NCBI RefSeq assembly: GCF_008086165.1
Contig: NZ_VSKL01000001.1
Location: forward strand, 1,054,001 to 1,118,000
Direction of reading: 5' to 3'
From: Algorimicrobium algoritergicola
GTDB lineage: Bacteria > Bacteroidota > Bacteroidia > Flavobacteriales > Flavobacteriaceae
Length of the DNA: 64,000 bases
The translations under genes were made by a program, and so were the position numbers. Below are positions 1-8,931 of this stretch, one piece after another. A model generated the notes under the pieces. That model saw nothing but the letters and a program-made list of their open reading frames with translations, did not search any database and was not told the DNA's origin. The first letter of the stretch is position 1. Each line of letters opens with the position of its first letter.

Positions 1-1441
1 GAACATCCATATTATGTCGCATATCTGGATTTATCAGATAATGAGCCAACATGGTATCAAACAATTTTCCTTTTACGGTTATATTGTATTTAGCCAAGAC
101 TTTGATATCATACTTTAAGTTTTGTCCAACTTTTTCAATAGCTTCATTCTCGAAAAATGGACGCAAGGCTTCAAGTAATTCTTGTGCTTTTTCCTTGTTT
201 TCTGAAAAAGGCAAATAAAATCCTTTACCAATTTCCCATGAAAATGCAATCCCAACCAATTCAGCTGTTAGCGGATTGAGACCCGTAGTTTCGGTATCAA
301 AACAAACCGATGTCTGATTCATTAAGTTTGTGATGAACAGTTTTGTAGCCATTCCAGGTGCAATACTTTGATAGAAATGCGATGTGGTATCAGCCGTTTT
401 TCTAGTGAAATCGTTTGTAATTTCGGTTTCTGCAGCACTTGATGGATCACCACCAAACAATGAAAATTGTCCAGCACCTGCCGAAGCCGTTTCTTTAGGT
501 GTGACTTTAATATCAGCTGTTTTTGTAGACGTTTCTGAAGCTGTTTCCTCCGGTTGAACGGCAAATGTTTTTAAGAAATTATCAATTAATCGTCTGAATT
601 CTAATTCTTGAAAAATCTCGGTGACTTTTGCAATATCAGGTTGGTCTAGCTCAAAATCTTTCGCATTAAATTCCACAGGAACATCTAGCATAATGGTTGC
701 TAGCTTTTTAGATAACAACCCTAATTCTTTAGATGCTTCTACCTTTTCCTTCATTTTGCCTTTAAGCTCGTGGGTATTTGCCAAAAGACCTTCCATACTG
801 CCATAAGCTTTGATGAATTTTTTGGCCGTTTTTTCGCCAACGCCAGGTAAACCAGGAATATTATCCGAGGCATCACCCATCATACCTAGAAAATCGATTA
901 CCTGTTCAGGACGTTCGACTTCAAACTTTTTCTGAACTTCAGGAATTCCCCAAACTTCATAGCCACCACCAAATGATTTTGGACGGTACATAAATATATT
1001 TTCAGAAACTAATTGGGCGAAATCCTTATCCGGCGTCACCATAAAAGTTTGATAGCCTTCTTTTTCAGCTTGTTTAGAAAGTGTTCCAATAACATCATCA
1101 GCTTCAAAACCTTCCTTTACCATAATAGGAATATGCATGGCTTTCAAAATTTCCAATATATACGGAACAGCCACTTTAATGCCTTCCGGTGTTTCATCCC
1201 GATTGGCTTTGTATTCCTCGTACATTTCCACACGATCTGCACTTCCGCCTTTATCAAAACAAACTGCTAAATGATCTGGTCTTTCACGCTTAATAACATC
1301 TAAAAGGGAATTCATAAAACCCATAATAGCAGAGGTATCGGTGCCTTTGGAGTTAATTCGTGGGTTTTTTATAAACGCATAATAGCCGCGGAAAATAAGG
1401 GCATACGCATCAACTAGAAAAAGACGTTTTTTATCGGACAT
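1..1441 (-). CDS. polA: DNA polymerase I, N-terminal part (runs off the left edge)
   Basis: DNA polymerase I fills gaps and removes RNA primers in replication and repair. The minus-strand frame is open from the ATG at 1441 to base 1, giving about 480 codons, and the C-terminal polymerase domain lies outside the window. The start reads MSDKKRLFLVDAYALIFRGY, the typical beginning of the 5'-3' exonuclease (FEN-like) domain. Further on, FDTETTGLNP (about 285-310) is ExoI of the 3'-5' proofreading domain, with both acidic residues present, so proofreading looks intact. Later sequence includes the LFDTMLAHYLINPD stretch of the same domain. A TAGATTTG on the minus strand (1554-1561) could be its -7 element; no matching -33 element was found. 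The family assignment is firm. Confidence 0.96.
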   Translation of the reverse strand, partial: MSDKKRLFLVDAYALIFRGYYAFIKNPRINSKGTDTSAIMGFMNSLLDVIKRERPDHLAVCFDKGGSADRVEMYEEYKANRDETPEGIKVAVPYILEILKAMHIPIMVKEGFEADDVIGTLSKQAEKEGYQTFMVTPDKDFAQLVSENIFMYRPKSFGGGYEVWGIPEVQKKFEVERPEQVIDFLGMMGDASDNIPGLPGVGEKTAKKFIKAYGSMEGLLANTHELKGKMKEKVEASKELGLLSKKLATIMLDVPVEFNAKDFELDQPDIAKVTEIFQELEFRRLIDNFLKTFAVQPEETASETSTKTADIKVTPKETASAGAGQFSLFGGDPSSAAETEITNDFTRKTADTTSHFYQSIAPGMATKLFITNLMNQTSVCFDTETTGLNPLTAELVGIAFSWEIGKGFYLPFSENKEKAQELLEALRPFFENEAIEKVGQNLKYDIKVLAKYNITVKGKLFDTMLAHYLINPDMRHNMDV

Positions 1442-1617
1442 GTGTAAAATATATGTTTGAAATTAAGATGTTTCTTCCATTGTAGTCTGAAGCCTTTTAT
1501 TCTATTTAATAATTGTAAAAAGTTCAACTCTACTCTTGAAAAGACAAGTGCTTCAAATCTACAAAAACTTATGCTTTTTACTGTAAATAATTAAATTTCA
1601 ATTTGTGATATTTATTG

Positions 1618-1625
1618 TATTTTTG
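1618..1625 (+). promoter_or_regulatory. Candidate -7 promoter element of the following lipoprotein gene
   Basis: TATTTTTG matches the Bacteroidota TAnnTTTG -7 box and lies 20 bases before the ATG at 1645, implying a short leader. No TTTG lies at the usual 17-23 base spacing; the nearest (1602-1605) is too close. It is therefore only half a promoter match. Confidence 0.4.
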
Positions 1626-1644
1626 CTTTTAAAATTTTTAAAAA

Positions 1645-2178
1645 ATGAGGAAAATAGTATTAAGTTTATTCTGTTTATGTATGTTGTCATGTTCAAGTGA
1701 TGATGATGCTAATGTTGATAACACACCTGCAATAATCGGTACTTGGGTGATATCTCAATTTAATGTAGAAAATGATGCTTTCGATTTAAATAACGATGGT
1801 ACGGAATCTAATAATCTTGTTAGTGAATCGGGTTGTTACCAAGGAGAAACAATGATATTTAACGCAAACGGTACGGGTAGCATTACGTATACAACGGATT
1901 TAGAGCTTACGCTTACAAATTCTAATAATGTGGAAACCTTCAGTTTTGAGTGTTTAGTAGATAATTCTTCTTATAATTTTACATGGATTCAGTTAGAGAA
2001 TGGTACTATTGTAGCAGATAATAATGGAGATCCAACAACTATAACAATGTTGTCTAACAATACCATTTCAAGATCAACATTTTTCGAATATCCTATTGTG
2101 TTTGTAGATGCTAATGGTGATGTAATAAGTACTTCTTATTCTGAATCTGATGCCACTAATGTATATGTAAAACAGTAA
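1645..2178 (+). CDS. Lipoprotein, probable lipocalin-like fold
   Basis: A 177-residue lipoprotein of unknown role. A lysine/arginine start and hydrophobic core lead to a lipobox ending in LSC, with Cys16 as the lipidation site. The residues after it, SSDDD, resemble the acidic lipoprotein export signal that sends Bacteroidota lipoproteins to the cell surface. The body starts with a GTWVISQF motif and continues as short beta-prone stretches rich in Asn, Thr and Ser, as in the small lipocalin-like lipoproteins common in flavobacteria. The fold is inferred and no ligand can be named. It stands alone, with its own -7 box and a strong terminator. Confidence 0.8.
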   Translation: MRKIVLSLFCLCMLSCSSDDDANVDNTPAIIGTWVISQFNVENDAFDLNNDGTESNNLVSESGCYQGETMIFNANGTGSITYTTDLELTLTNSNNVETFSFECLVDNSSYNFTWIQLENGTIVADNNGDPTTITMLSNNTISRSTFFEYPIVFVDANGDVISTSYSESDATNVYVKQ

Positions 2179-2199
2179 AAAATAATTTGTAACTTTTAT

Positions 2200-2238
2200 A
2201 TGATTCTAAGTATGCATTTATTTAGAATCATTTTTTTT
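2200..2238 (+). terminator. Intrinsic terminator after the lipoprotein gene
   Basis: A ten-pair perfect stem (ATGATTCTAA with TTAGAATCAT) and a 12-base loop are followed by eight T residues. It lies 21 bases after the stop codon. Confidence 0.85.
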
Positions 2239-2282
2239 ATCCAAAGCTCAAAACAGTATTAATCTATTAGAATAATTTATAT

Positions 2283-3212
2283 ATGAATACATTTTCAATA
2301 GCCATACATGGTGGTGCAGGAACCTTGGTAAAAGGGATGATGACACCTGATTTAGAATTGCAATATAAACAGGCTTTAAAAACGGCTTTGCATGCAGGTT
2401 ATGATTTGTTAGAATCGGGAGGAACAGCTGTAGATGCGGTTGAAAAGTCGGTTATGGTTTTAGAAAATTCGCATTTATTCAATGCGGGAAAAGGCAGTGT
2501 TTTTACAGCTGAAGAAACCCACGAAATGGATGCCTGTATTATGGATGGGAAGACCTTAAATGCTGGAGCGGTAAGTTTAATTTCAGGAATAAAAAACCCA
2601 ATTAGCCTTGCAAAAGACGTCATGGAAAAAAGTGAACATGTGTTTTTAGCAGGTGAAGGCGCCATGCGTTTTGCCAAAGAATTGGATTATAAATTAGAAG
2701 ATGCGACCTATTTTTATGATGATTTTAGACATAAACAATGGTTAGAAATAAAAGATACAGATAGTTTTCAGTTGGATCACGCCAAAAAGAAAGATTCAAA
2801 ATTTGGAACCGTTGGAGCAGTAGCTTGCGATCAAGATGGGAATATTGCCGCGGCTACATCAACAGGAGGTATGACCAATAAAAAATGGGGTCGCGTTGGT
2901 GATAGCCCAATGGTTGGTGCCGGAAATTATGCCAATAATAAAACCTGTGCGATTTCATGTACGGGAAGTGGTGAGTTTTTTATTCGAGGTGTTGTGGCTT
3001 ATGATGTGGCTTGTTTAATGGAGCATAAAAATATGAGTCTACAGGATGCTTCAAACGAAGTCATCAACAAACGTATTTTAGAATTAGGAGGCGATGGCGG
3101 CTTAATTGCCGTTGATGCCAAAGGAAATATTGCTATGCCTTTTAATACGGAAGGGATGTATCGTGGACAAAAATCATCTTTGGGTGTTGATGAGATTTCT
3201 ATTTATAAATAA
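2283..3212 (+). CDS. Isoaspartyl peptidase / L-asparaginase (Ntn-hydrolase)
   Basis: A 309-residue plant-type asparaginase (asparaginase_2 family). Such enzymes cleave isoaspartyl (beta-Asp) dipeptides and to some extent asparagine. The protein starts with the conserved IHGGAGT motif. It should autocleave between Gly175 and Thr176 in KFGTVGAVA, freeing the threonine nucleophile. GRVGDSP and GTGEFF-like segments (here CTGSGEFFIRG) form the substrate site. There is no signal peptide, so it is cytoplasmic. Cyanophycinase and cyanophycin synthetase lie just downstream, so the likely physiological substrate is beta-Asp-Arg from cyanophycin; this role is inferred from context. A second, exported Ntn-hydrolase of the same superfamily is encoded at 8932-9921. 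Confidence 0.9.
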   Translation: MNTFSIAIHGGAGTLVKGMMTPDLELQYKQALKTALHAGYDLLESGGTAVDAVEKSVMVLENSHLFNAGKGSVFTAEETHEMDACIMDGKTLNAGAVSLISGIKNPISLAKDVMEKSEHVFLAGEGAMRFAKELDYKLEDATYFYDDFRHKQWLEIKDTDSFQLDHAKKKDSKFGTVGAVACDQDGNIAAATSTGGMTNKKWGRVGDSPMVGAGNYANNKTCAISCTGSGEFFIRGVVAYDVACLMEHKNMSLQDASNEVINKRILELGGDGGLIAVDAKGNIAMPFNTEGMYRGQKSSLGVDEISIYK

Positions 3213-3215
3213 CAA

Positions 3216-3247
3216 ATCCCTTTGAAAAAAGGGATCTATTTTTTTGC
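3216..3247 (+). terminator. Intrinsic terminator after the isoaspartyl peptidase gene
   Basis: An eight-pair perfect stem, ATCCCTTT / AAAGGGAT, with a GAAA tetraloop, is followed by CTATTTTTTT. It starts just after the stop codon. Confidence 0.88.
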
Positions 3248-3321
3248 GTTACCTAAAGGTCGGCAGGAGTGTTTCGAGTTTTTAATCGGAATGTATCGAG
3301 GAGTAAATAAGAATAATCTTC

Positions 3322-3717
3322 TTATTTAAAAGCCTCTTCCTTTTTTGCAAATAGGGTCTTGTCTTTGTAAAATTCAAGAAGAAACAGATCGTACGCATCG
3401 TAGTTTAATATGCCTGATTGAACTTGGCTTTTCAGATTTTGAAATTCTGAATCTAAAAGTACTTCGCTTAAATTTTCATTTTCATCAAAATAAATACGTA
3501 AGGCTAAAGTATTGACCATAGTTGTATTATTTAAAAATTTATTCGTTTTAGCCTTCATAAAAACTTCGGCGTTATCACCAATAGTTATAGACTTTAAAAA
3601 ATCTTCCTCGCTAGTATTGTATTCTAATTTAACGAACGCTGGTTTTGTGTCTGTTTCTTTTTTACAACTAATAAAAATACTGCTAATAAATAAAATTAAT
3701 AATAATTTTTTAAACAT
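3322..3717 (-). CDS. Small lipoprotein of unknown function
   Basis: A 131-residue protein that I do not recognise. The start MFKKLLLILF and a hydrophobic run end in ISC, with Cys18 in a good lipobox followed by KKETDT, so it is an anchored lipoprotein, probably periplasm-facing. The rest is a small, soluble, charged domain rich in Lys, Glu and Asp without cysteines or known motifs. It is transcribed alone, between the convergent isoaspartyl peptidase gene and the cyanophycinase gene upstream of it on the same strand (about 110 bases away). Co-transcription with cphB is possible, since no terminator is visible between them. Confidence 0.7.
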   Translation of the reverse strand: MFKKLLLILFISSIFISCKKETDTKPAFVKLEYNTSEEDFLKSITIGDNAEVFMKAKTNKFLNNTTMVNTLALRIYFDENENLSEVLLDSEFQNLKSQVQSGILNYDAYDLFLLEFYKDKTLFAKKEEAFK

Positions 3718-3826
3718 GGCTTGATAGTTTTTAGTTAATTCTAATAGTTAGTAGTGCTTAAAAACAACTTGTTACAATTTTAAAGTAAAAATTATTTTAA
3801 AAATAGAATTGCAACGGGAATCCAAC

Positions 3827-4696
3827 TTATATAAAATCAGCTTCTATAGGTAGTACCGTTACTTTATGATTTGTAATATCATATTGATCACCATTGGCTA
3901 AAATGTGAAGGGTTAAATTTGCCATAGTCATTGGCGTGCCTTCATCTAATACGCGTTGATTGTTGAGAGTGAGTGTTTTGCCGTCAAAAACAATAACCAT
4001 TCCTGAACCAATTACGGTACAGTTTTCACCGTTTTTTATAATCATACCTGTATCTTCCGCTAAACCGAAACCTGTAGCTTCTGGAAATTTGGCTATAGCT
4101 TCCGTAATTCGTCCAAAACGTCCACGTTGAATAAAATGTGTGTCGATTACTAATTCTGGAATTAAACCTAATCCTTTGCGCATTTTCACAGCACCTTTTA
4201 CAAATGATTTTGCAGCACTTCCGCCAGCAATCATTTCTTTAGACATGGCCATGGCGCCAGCACTCGTTCCAGCAATAACAAAGTCTTCGTCGTTTTTGTA
4301 ACGTTCCAATAAAACAGTATGGATGGTTGAACCACCAATGTGTTTAGCTATTTTTGATTGATCACCTCCAGAAAACATGATACAGTCGGCAGTTTTAATA
4401 TGATTAATGAAATCTGATTTTTCAGAATCTGCTTGTGATCTGATATCTAAAACCGTAACATTTTTGCAGCCTAAAGTAGCAAATGCTGCTAAGTAATTCT
4501 CACCCACTTCCACTGGAATACTAGATGCAGTTGGAATCACAATTATTTTAGCTTGTTTCCCTCCGGCTTCATCAACAACATGAGCTAGAATCCCTTCTTC
4601 TACGTAATCTAACCTATGAATTTCATCCTCTTCAAACCCCTTATCTTCATTTCCACCAATTGGAATTAGTGTTCCTTTTATTTGTTGCATGCTCAT
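3827..4696 (-). CDS. cphB: Cyanophycinase
   Basis: A 289-residue serine exopeptidase of the S51 family that releases beta-Asp-Arg dipeptides from cyanophycin. The GTSAGA motif holds the nucleophile (Ser145). FSGGDQ (108-113) and DTHFIQRGRFGR (from about residue 185) are the other family hallmarks. No signal peptide is seen, so it acts on cytoplasmic granules. It is divergent from cphA, with only 112 bases between the two starts, so the pair probably shares a control region. A TAGTTTTG on the minus strand at 4736-4743 could be its -7 box. Length and motifs fit the family well, and the neighbouring synthetase supports cyanophycinase over other S51 members. Confidence 0.93.
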   Translation of the reverse strand: MSMQQIKGTLIPIGGNEDKGFEEDEIHRLDYVEEGILAHVVDEAGGKQAKIIVIPTASSIPVEVGENYLAAFATLGCKNVTVLDIRSQADSEKSDFINHIKTADCIMFSGGDQSKIAKHIGGSTIHTVLLERYKNDEDFVIAGTSAGAMAMSKEMIAGGSAAKSFVKGAVKMRKGLGLIPELVIDTHFIQRGRFGRITEAIAKFPEATGFGLAEDTGMIIKNGENCTVIGSGMVIVFDGKTLTLNNQRVLDEGTPMTMANLTLHILANGDQYDITNHKVTVLPIEADFI

Positions 4697-4808
4697 TAAT
4701 TTGCCGTTATAATATGATTATATAAAATCAGATTGCAAAACTAAACTTATTTAGTTAAAAAATTATATATTTATCACTATTCATTTTCCAACCTAAATAA
4801 CACTTTAC

Positions 4809-7451
4809 ATGAAAATAAGAGAAATCAATGCTATGAGGGGTCCAAATTATTGGTCTATACGTCGTCATAAATTAATAGTTATGGTTTTAGACCTTCAAGA
4901 AATGGAGGAAAAGCCATCTAATAAAATCGATGGATTTTATGAACGACTAACAGCAATGTTTCCAACCATGTATGAGCATCGGTGTTCGGTTGGTGAAGCT
5001 GGTGGCTTTTTTCAGCGTGTAAAGGATGGCACATGGATGGGTCATATTATTGAACATATTGCTCTTGAAATTCAGACACTTGCAGGCATGGACGTAGGTT
5101 TCGGTAGAACACGTGGTTATGGTGAAGATGGTGTTTATAGCGTGGTTTTTGCTTACATGGAAGAATCTGTTGGGCGCTACGCAGCAAAAGCTTCTGTAGA
5201 TATTTGTGAAGCTTTAATTGCAGGCGAAGATTACGATATGACAGATGATATTCAACACATGCGTGAGTTGCGTGAAAGTGATAGGTTAGGTCCAAGTACT
5301 GGCTCTATTGTGGAAGAAGCACAAGCTCGTGGTATTCCTTGGATTCGTTTAAATAAATATTCCTTGTGTCAATTAGGTTATGGAGCCAATCAAAAAAGAA
5401 TTCAAGCAACAGTTACCTCTGAAACAAGTAGTATTGGTGTGGAATTAGCTTGTGATAAAGAAGACACCAAATTTCTTTTAGAACAAGCAGAAGTTGAGGT
5501 GCCAAGAGGTGATATTATTCGTCGTGAAAGCAGCTTGGAGGAAGCTTGTCGTTATGTTGGATATCCTTTAGTTATTAAGCCAGTTGATGGCAATCATGGT
5601 CGTGGTATTTCAGTGGATATTCAGAACTACGATGATGCACTAGTGGCTTTTCATCATGCAAAAGAAAGCTCTAAAAGTGGAGCGATTATCGTTGAGAAAT
5701 TTATAACAGGTGAGGATTATCGATTGTTAGTCATTAATAACAAATTAGTAGCAGCAGCTAAACGAACACCTGCACATGTAATTGGTGATGGAAAATCAAC
5801 CGTTCAAGAATTGGTAGATATCGTTAATTCAGATCCAAGACGTGGGTATGGTCATGAAAATGTATTGACGCAAATCACCATAAACGATTTAACAAAAAAC
5901 ATTATTAAAGATGCTGGTTATACGGTAGATTCCGTGATTCCTAAAGATGAAATGCTCATTTTAAAAGATACGGCTAATCTAAGTACTGGCGGAACTGCTG
6001 AAGATGTTACCGATATTGTGCATCCGGCCAATGTGAGTATGGCTGAACGTATTTCAAAAATAATAGACTTAGATATTTGTGGTATTGACGTCATGACAAC
6101 GGATATTACCCAGCCACTTTCAGAAACTGGAGGTGCTGTTTTAGAAGTTAATGCTGGTCCAGGATTTAGAATGCATTTGGCGCCAACCAAAGGTTTGCCA
6201 CGAAATGTTGCAGGTCATGTTATTGATAAATTATTCCCTAATCCAGGCGATACGGGACGAATTCCAATTATTGCTATTACAGGAACTAATGGTAAAACTA
6301 CCACCACACGATTAATGGCACATATTGCAAAAATGAAAGGTTATCGGGTTGGTTACACTACTAGTGATGGTGTGTATATTCAAAACCGATTACTCATGAC
6401 GGGCGATTGTACAGGTCCTGCAAGTGCAGAATTTGTATTGAAAGATCCTACAGTAAACTTTGCTGTTTTAGAATGTGCAAGAGGTGGTTTATTGCGTGCT
6501 GGACTCGGTTTTAAAAAATGTAATGTTGGTATTGTTACCAATGTGGCCGCTGATCATTTAGGCCTAAAAGGTATTCATACTATTGAACAATTAGCGAAAG
6601 CTAAAGGTGTTATTCCGGAAACCGTTTTACCAGATGGCTATGCTATTTTAAATGCAGATGATGATTTGGTTTATGATATGCGTCGTTCAGTAAATTGTCA
6701 TGTTGCCTTGTTTTCTATGGATGAAAATAATCCGAGAATTAAAGCCATGCAACGCTTAAACGGGATTACCGCTATTTATGAAGATGGTTATGTAACTATT
6801 TGTCGTGGTGAATGGAAAATGCGCATCATGAAAGCTGAAAATATTCCTTTAACCTATGGAGGAAAAGCGCCATTTATGATTCAGAATGTTTTGGCTGCCA
6901 TTTTAGGGGCACACGTTCAAGGTATCAGTATTGAAGATATGAAAGCTGGTTTAGAAACCTTTATACCTTCAGCTACACAAACACCTGGTCGTCTGAATTT
7001 ATTCGAATTTAAAAATTTTACTATTCTATTAGATTATGCACATAATCCGGCTGGAATGTTGGCTTTAAAGAAATTTACAGATACTATGGAGTGTTCTGTA
7101 AAAGTGGGAATTATTGCAGGAGTAGGAGATAGACGTGATGAAGATACGAACCAAATAGGAAGTATTGCTGCTGATATGTTTGATGAAATTATCATCCGCC
7201 AAGATAAACGTCTACGTGGAAGAACGGAAGAAGAGCTTATTAATTTATTAAATGAAGGTATTCAATCGAAAGATCCGAATAAGAAGACAACCATAATTCC
7301 TTCAGAAAAAGAAGCGATAACCTTTGCCGTTAATAATGCGATTAAAGATTCGTTAATCATATTATGTAGCGATGTAATTCCAGATGCTTTGGAACTCGTT
7401 CAGAAATTTAAAGAACAAGATTCCAAAGGCGAACCTTTTAATGCCGATTAA
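4809..7451 (+). CDS. cphA: Cyanophycin synthetase
   Basis: An 880-residue enzyme that alternately adds Asp and Arg, with two ATP per pair, to build multi-arginyl-poly-aspartate. The size is typical of CphA1. The order is an N-domain (about 1-160), an ATP-grasp domain (about 210-480, with the NHGRGI and EVNAGPGFRMH segments) that adds Asp, and a Mur-ligase-like domain that adds Arg. The P-loop of the latter is GTNGKTTTT, with Lys496. The N-domain contains HIIEH (79-83). The aldehyde dehydrogenase gene starts eight bases after the stop, so the two are probably co-transcribed. There is a short divergent gap to cphB. No second, truncated CphA2 copy is present. The function is well supported by the adjacent cphB and isoaspartyl peptidase genes. 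Confidence 0.95.
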   Translation: MKIREINAMRGPNYWSIRRHKLIVMVLDLQEMEEKPSNKIDGFYERLTAMFPTMYEHRCSVGEAGGFFQRVKDGTWMGHIIEHIALEIQTLAGMDVGFGRTRGYGEDGVYSVVFAYMEESVGRYAAKASVDICEALIAGEDYDMTDDIQHMRELRESDRLGPSTGSIVEEAQARGIPWIRLNKYSLCQLGYGANQKRIQATVTSETSSIGVELACDKEDTKFLLEQAEVEVPRGDIIRRESSLEEACRYVGYPLVIKPVDGNHGRGISVDIQNYDDALVAFHHAKESSKSGAIIVEKFITGEDYRLLVINNKLVAAAKRTPAHVIGDGKSTVQELVDIVNSDPRRGYGHENVLTQITINDLTKNIIKDAGYTVDSVIPKDEMLILKDTANLSTGGTAEDVTDIVHPANVSMAERISKIIDLDICGIDVMTTDITQPLSETGGAVLEVNAGPGFRMHLAPTKGLPRNVAGHVIDKLFPNPGDTGRIPIIAITGTNGKTTTTRLMAHIAKMKGYRVGYTTSDGVYIQNRLLMTGDCTGPASAEFVLKDPTVNFAVLECARGGLLRAGLGFKKCNVGIVTNVAADHLGLKGIHTIEQLAKAKGVIPETVLPDGYAILNADDDLVYDMRRSVNCHVALFSMDENNPRIKAMQRLNGITAIYEDGYVTICRGEWKMRIMKAENIPLTYGGKAPFMIQNVLAAILGAHVQGISIEDMKAGLETFIPSATQTPGRLNLFEFKNFTILLDYAHNPAGMLALKKFTDTMECSVKVGIIAGVGDRRDEDTNQIGSIAADMFDEIIIRQDKRLRGRTEEELINLLNEGIQSKDPNKKTTIIPSEKEAITFAVNNAIKDSLIILCSDVIPDALELVQKFKEQDSKGEPFNAD

Positions 7452-7458
7452 TAATTAT

Positions 7459-8865
7459 ATGAGTCAAGAAAATCCTTTTTTAGAATTATTTCAAAAGCAA
7501 AAAGCACATCAATTTAAAATTGGCAATACATCTCATAAAGAGCGTATTGCCAAATTGAAGCGTTTACAAAATGCGTTAGAAAAAACGTATAAACAAGACA
7601 TTCGCGAAGCACTGTATCAAGATTTCAAAAAACCGCATTTGGAAACCGATTTAACTGAAATTTATCCTGTTGTAGATGAGATAAAGTTCGCCATTGCCAA
7701 TCTTAAATCCTGGTTAAAAAACGAAAAAGTGGCCACACCCATTTCTATGTTAGGAAGTAGCTCCTATATTGTTAATGAACCAAAAGGTGTGTGTCTAATT
7801 ATTTCGCCTTGGAATTATCCTATTAATTTAACGTTTGCGCCTTTGGTTTCTGCAATTGCTGGAGGCAATACAGTTATTTTGAAACCTTCGGAAATGACGC
7901 CAAATACGTCAAAATTAATGGCGAAAATAGTGTCTGATGTGTTTGAAGAAAATGAAATTGCTTTGGTTGAAGGTGAAGTAGAAACATCTACTGCTTTATT
8001 AGAACTGCCTTTTAATCATGTTTTCTTTACAGGTTCGCCAGCGGTTGGAAAAATTGTAATGAAAGCGGCATCTAAAAACTTAACGTCCGTTACTTTGGAG
8101 TTAGGTGGGAAATCGCCAGCCATCATTGATGATTCTTCTAATTTAGAAAAAGCCGTTCAAAAAATCGTTTATGGTAAATGTACCAATGCAGGGCAAACCT
8201 GTATTGCGCCAGATTATGTGTTAATCCAAGAGTCGCTTAAACTAGATTTTATAAAATTATTCAAAAAAGAAATTCAAGCTTTTTATTCCGAGAATCCTGA
8301 AAGTTCAGATTCTTACAGTCGCATTGTAAACAGTAAACATTTTGAACGTTTAACCAACAGCTTGGAAGATGCGAAACTAAAAGGAAGTGTTATTGAATCG
8401 GGAGGCAGAACAAATGCATCAGACTGTTATATTGAGCCAACATTAGTAAGTGGACTTCCAGAAGATGCCACGTTGATGCAGGAAGAAATTTTTGGACCTA
8501 TTTTACCACTAAAAACCTATAAAACTATTGAGGAAGCCGTTGATTATGTGAATTCAAACGAAAAACCTTTGGCACTTTATATATTCAGTAAGAAAAATAA
8601 AGTAGTGGATTATGTAGTTCAAAACACACGAGCAGGAAGCACGTGTGTCAATCATAATTTGTTGCAGTTTTTAAATCATAATTTACCCTTTGGAGGTTCC
8701 AATAATAGTGGGATTGGAAAATCACATGGTATATTCGGGTTTCGCGAATTTACCAATCAACGTTCGGTTTTAAAACAACATACTATTGGTGCTGTGGATT
8801 TGCTGATGCCGCCTTATAATAATTGGAAACAGAAGTTGGTAGACTTAACGATTAAGTGGTTTTAA
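7459..8865 (+). CDS. Aldehyde dehydrogenase (class 3-like)
   Basis: An NAD(P)-dependent aldehyde dehydrogenase of about 468 residues. The start chosen is the ATG reading MSQENPFLELF, eight bases after the cphA stop. The frame is open further upstream into cphA, but family proteins begin near here. The catalytic Cys248 lies in NAGQTCIAP and the general-base Glu214 in TLELGGKSP. ISPWNYP and FTGSPAVGK shape the cofactor site. Lack of a signal peptide puts it in the cytoplasm, although a hydrophobic, aromatic C-terminus occurs in membrane-associated ALDH3 members. The substrate is unknown. Coupling to cphA could mean a role in arginine-derived aldehyde oxidation, but the sequence resembles the broad fatty/aromatic aldehyde class, so this is only a possibility. 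Confidence 0.9.
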   Translation: MSQENPFLELFQKQKAHQFKIGNTSHKERIAKLKRLQNALEKTYKQDIREALYQDFKKPHLETDLTEIYPVVDEIKFAIANLKSWLKNEKVATPISMLGSSSYIVNEPKGVCLIISPWNYPINLTFAPLVSAIAGGNTVILKPSEMTPNTSKLMAKIVSDVFEENEIALVEGEVETSTALLELPFNHVFFTGSPAVGKIVMKAASKNLTSVTLELGGKSPAIIDDSSNLEKAVQKIVYGKCTNAGQTCIAPDYVLIQESLKLDFIKLFKKEIQAFYSENPESSDSYSRIVNSKHFERLTNSLEDAKLKGSVIESGGRTNASDCYIEPTLVSGLPEDATLMQEEIFGPILPLKTYKTIEEAVDYVNSNEKPLALYIFSKKNKVVDYVVQNTRAGSTCVNHNLLQFLNHNLPFGGSNNSGIGKSHGIFGFREFTNQRSVLKQHTIGAVDLLMPPYNNWKQKLVDLTIKWF

Positions 8866-8931
8866 AAAATTAGGATATTATTATTACGTTGGGTGTTCCA
8901 ATCATAAAGTTTGGAATGCCTCGCCTTGAGA

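Noticed and set aside
3305-3327. Hairpin AAATAAGAA / TTCTTATTT overlapping the stop of the small minus-strand lipoprotein gene
   Set aside because: No T run follows on the minus strand and the stem is all weak pairs, so I did not call it a terminator.
7384-7458. Longer aldehyde dehydrogenase frame starting within cphA
   Set aside because: The extra 25 residues overlap conserved cphA coding sequence and do not look like the start of this family.
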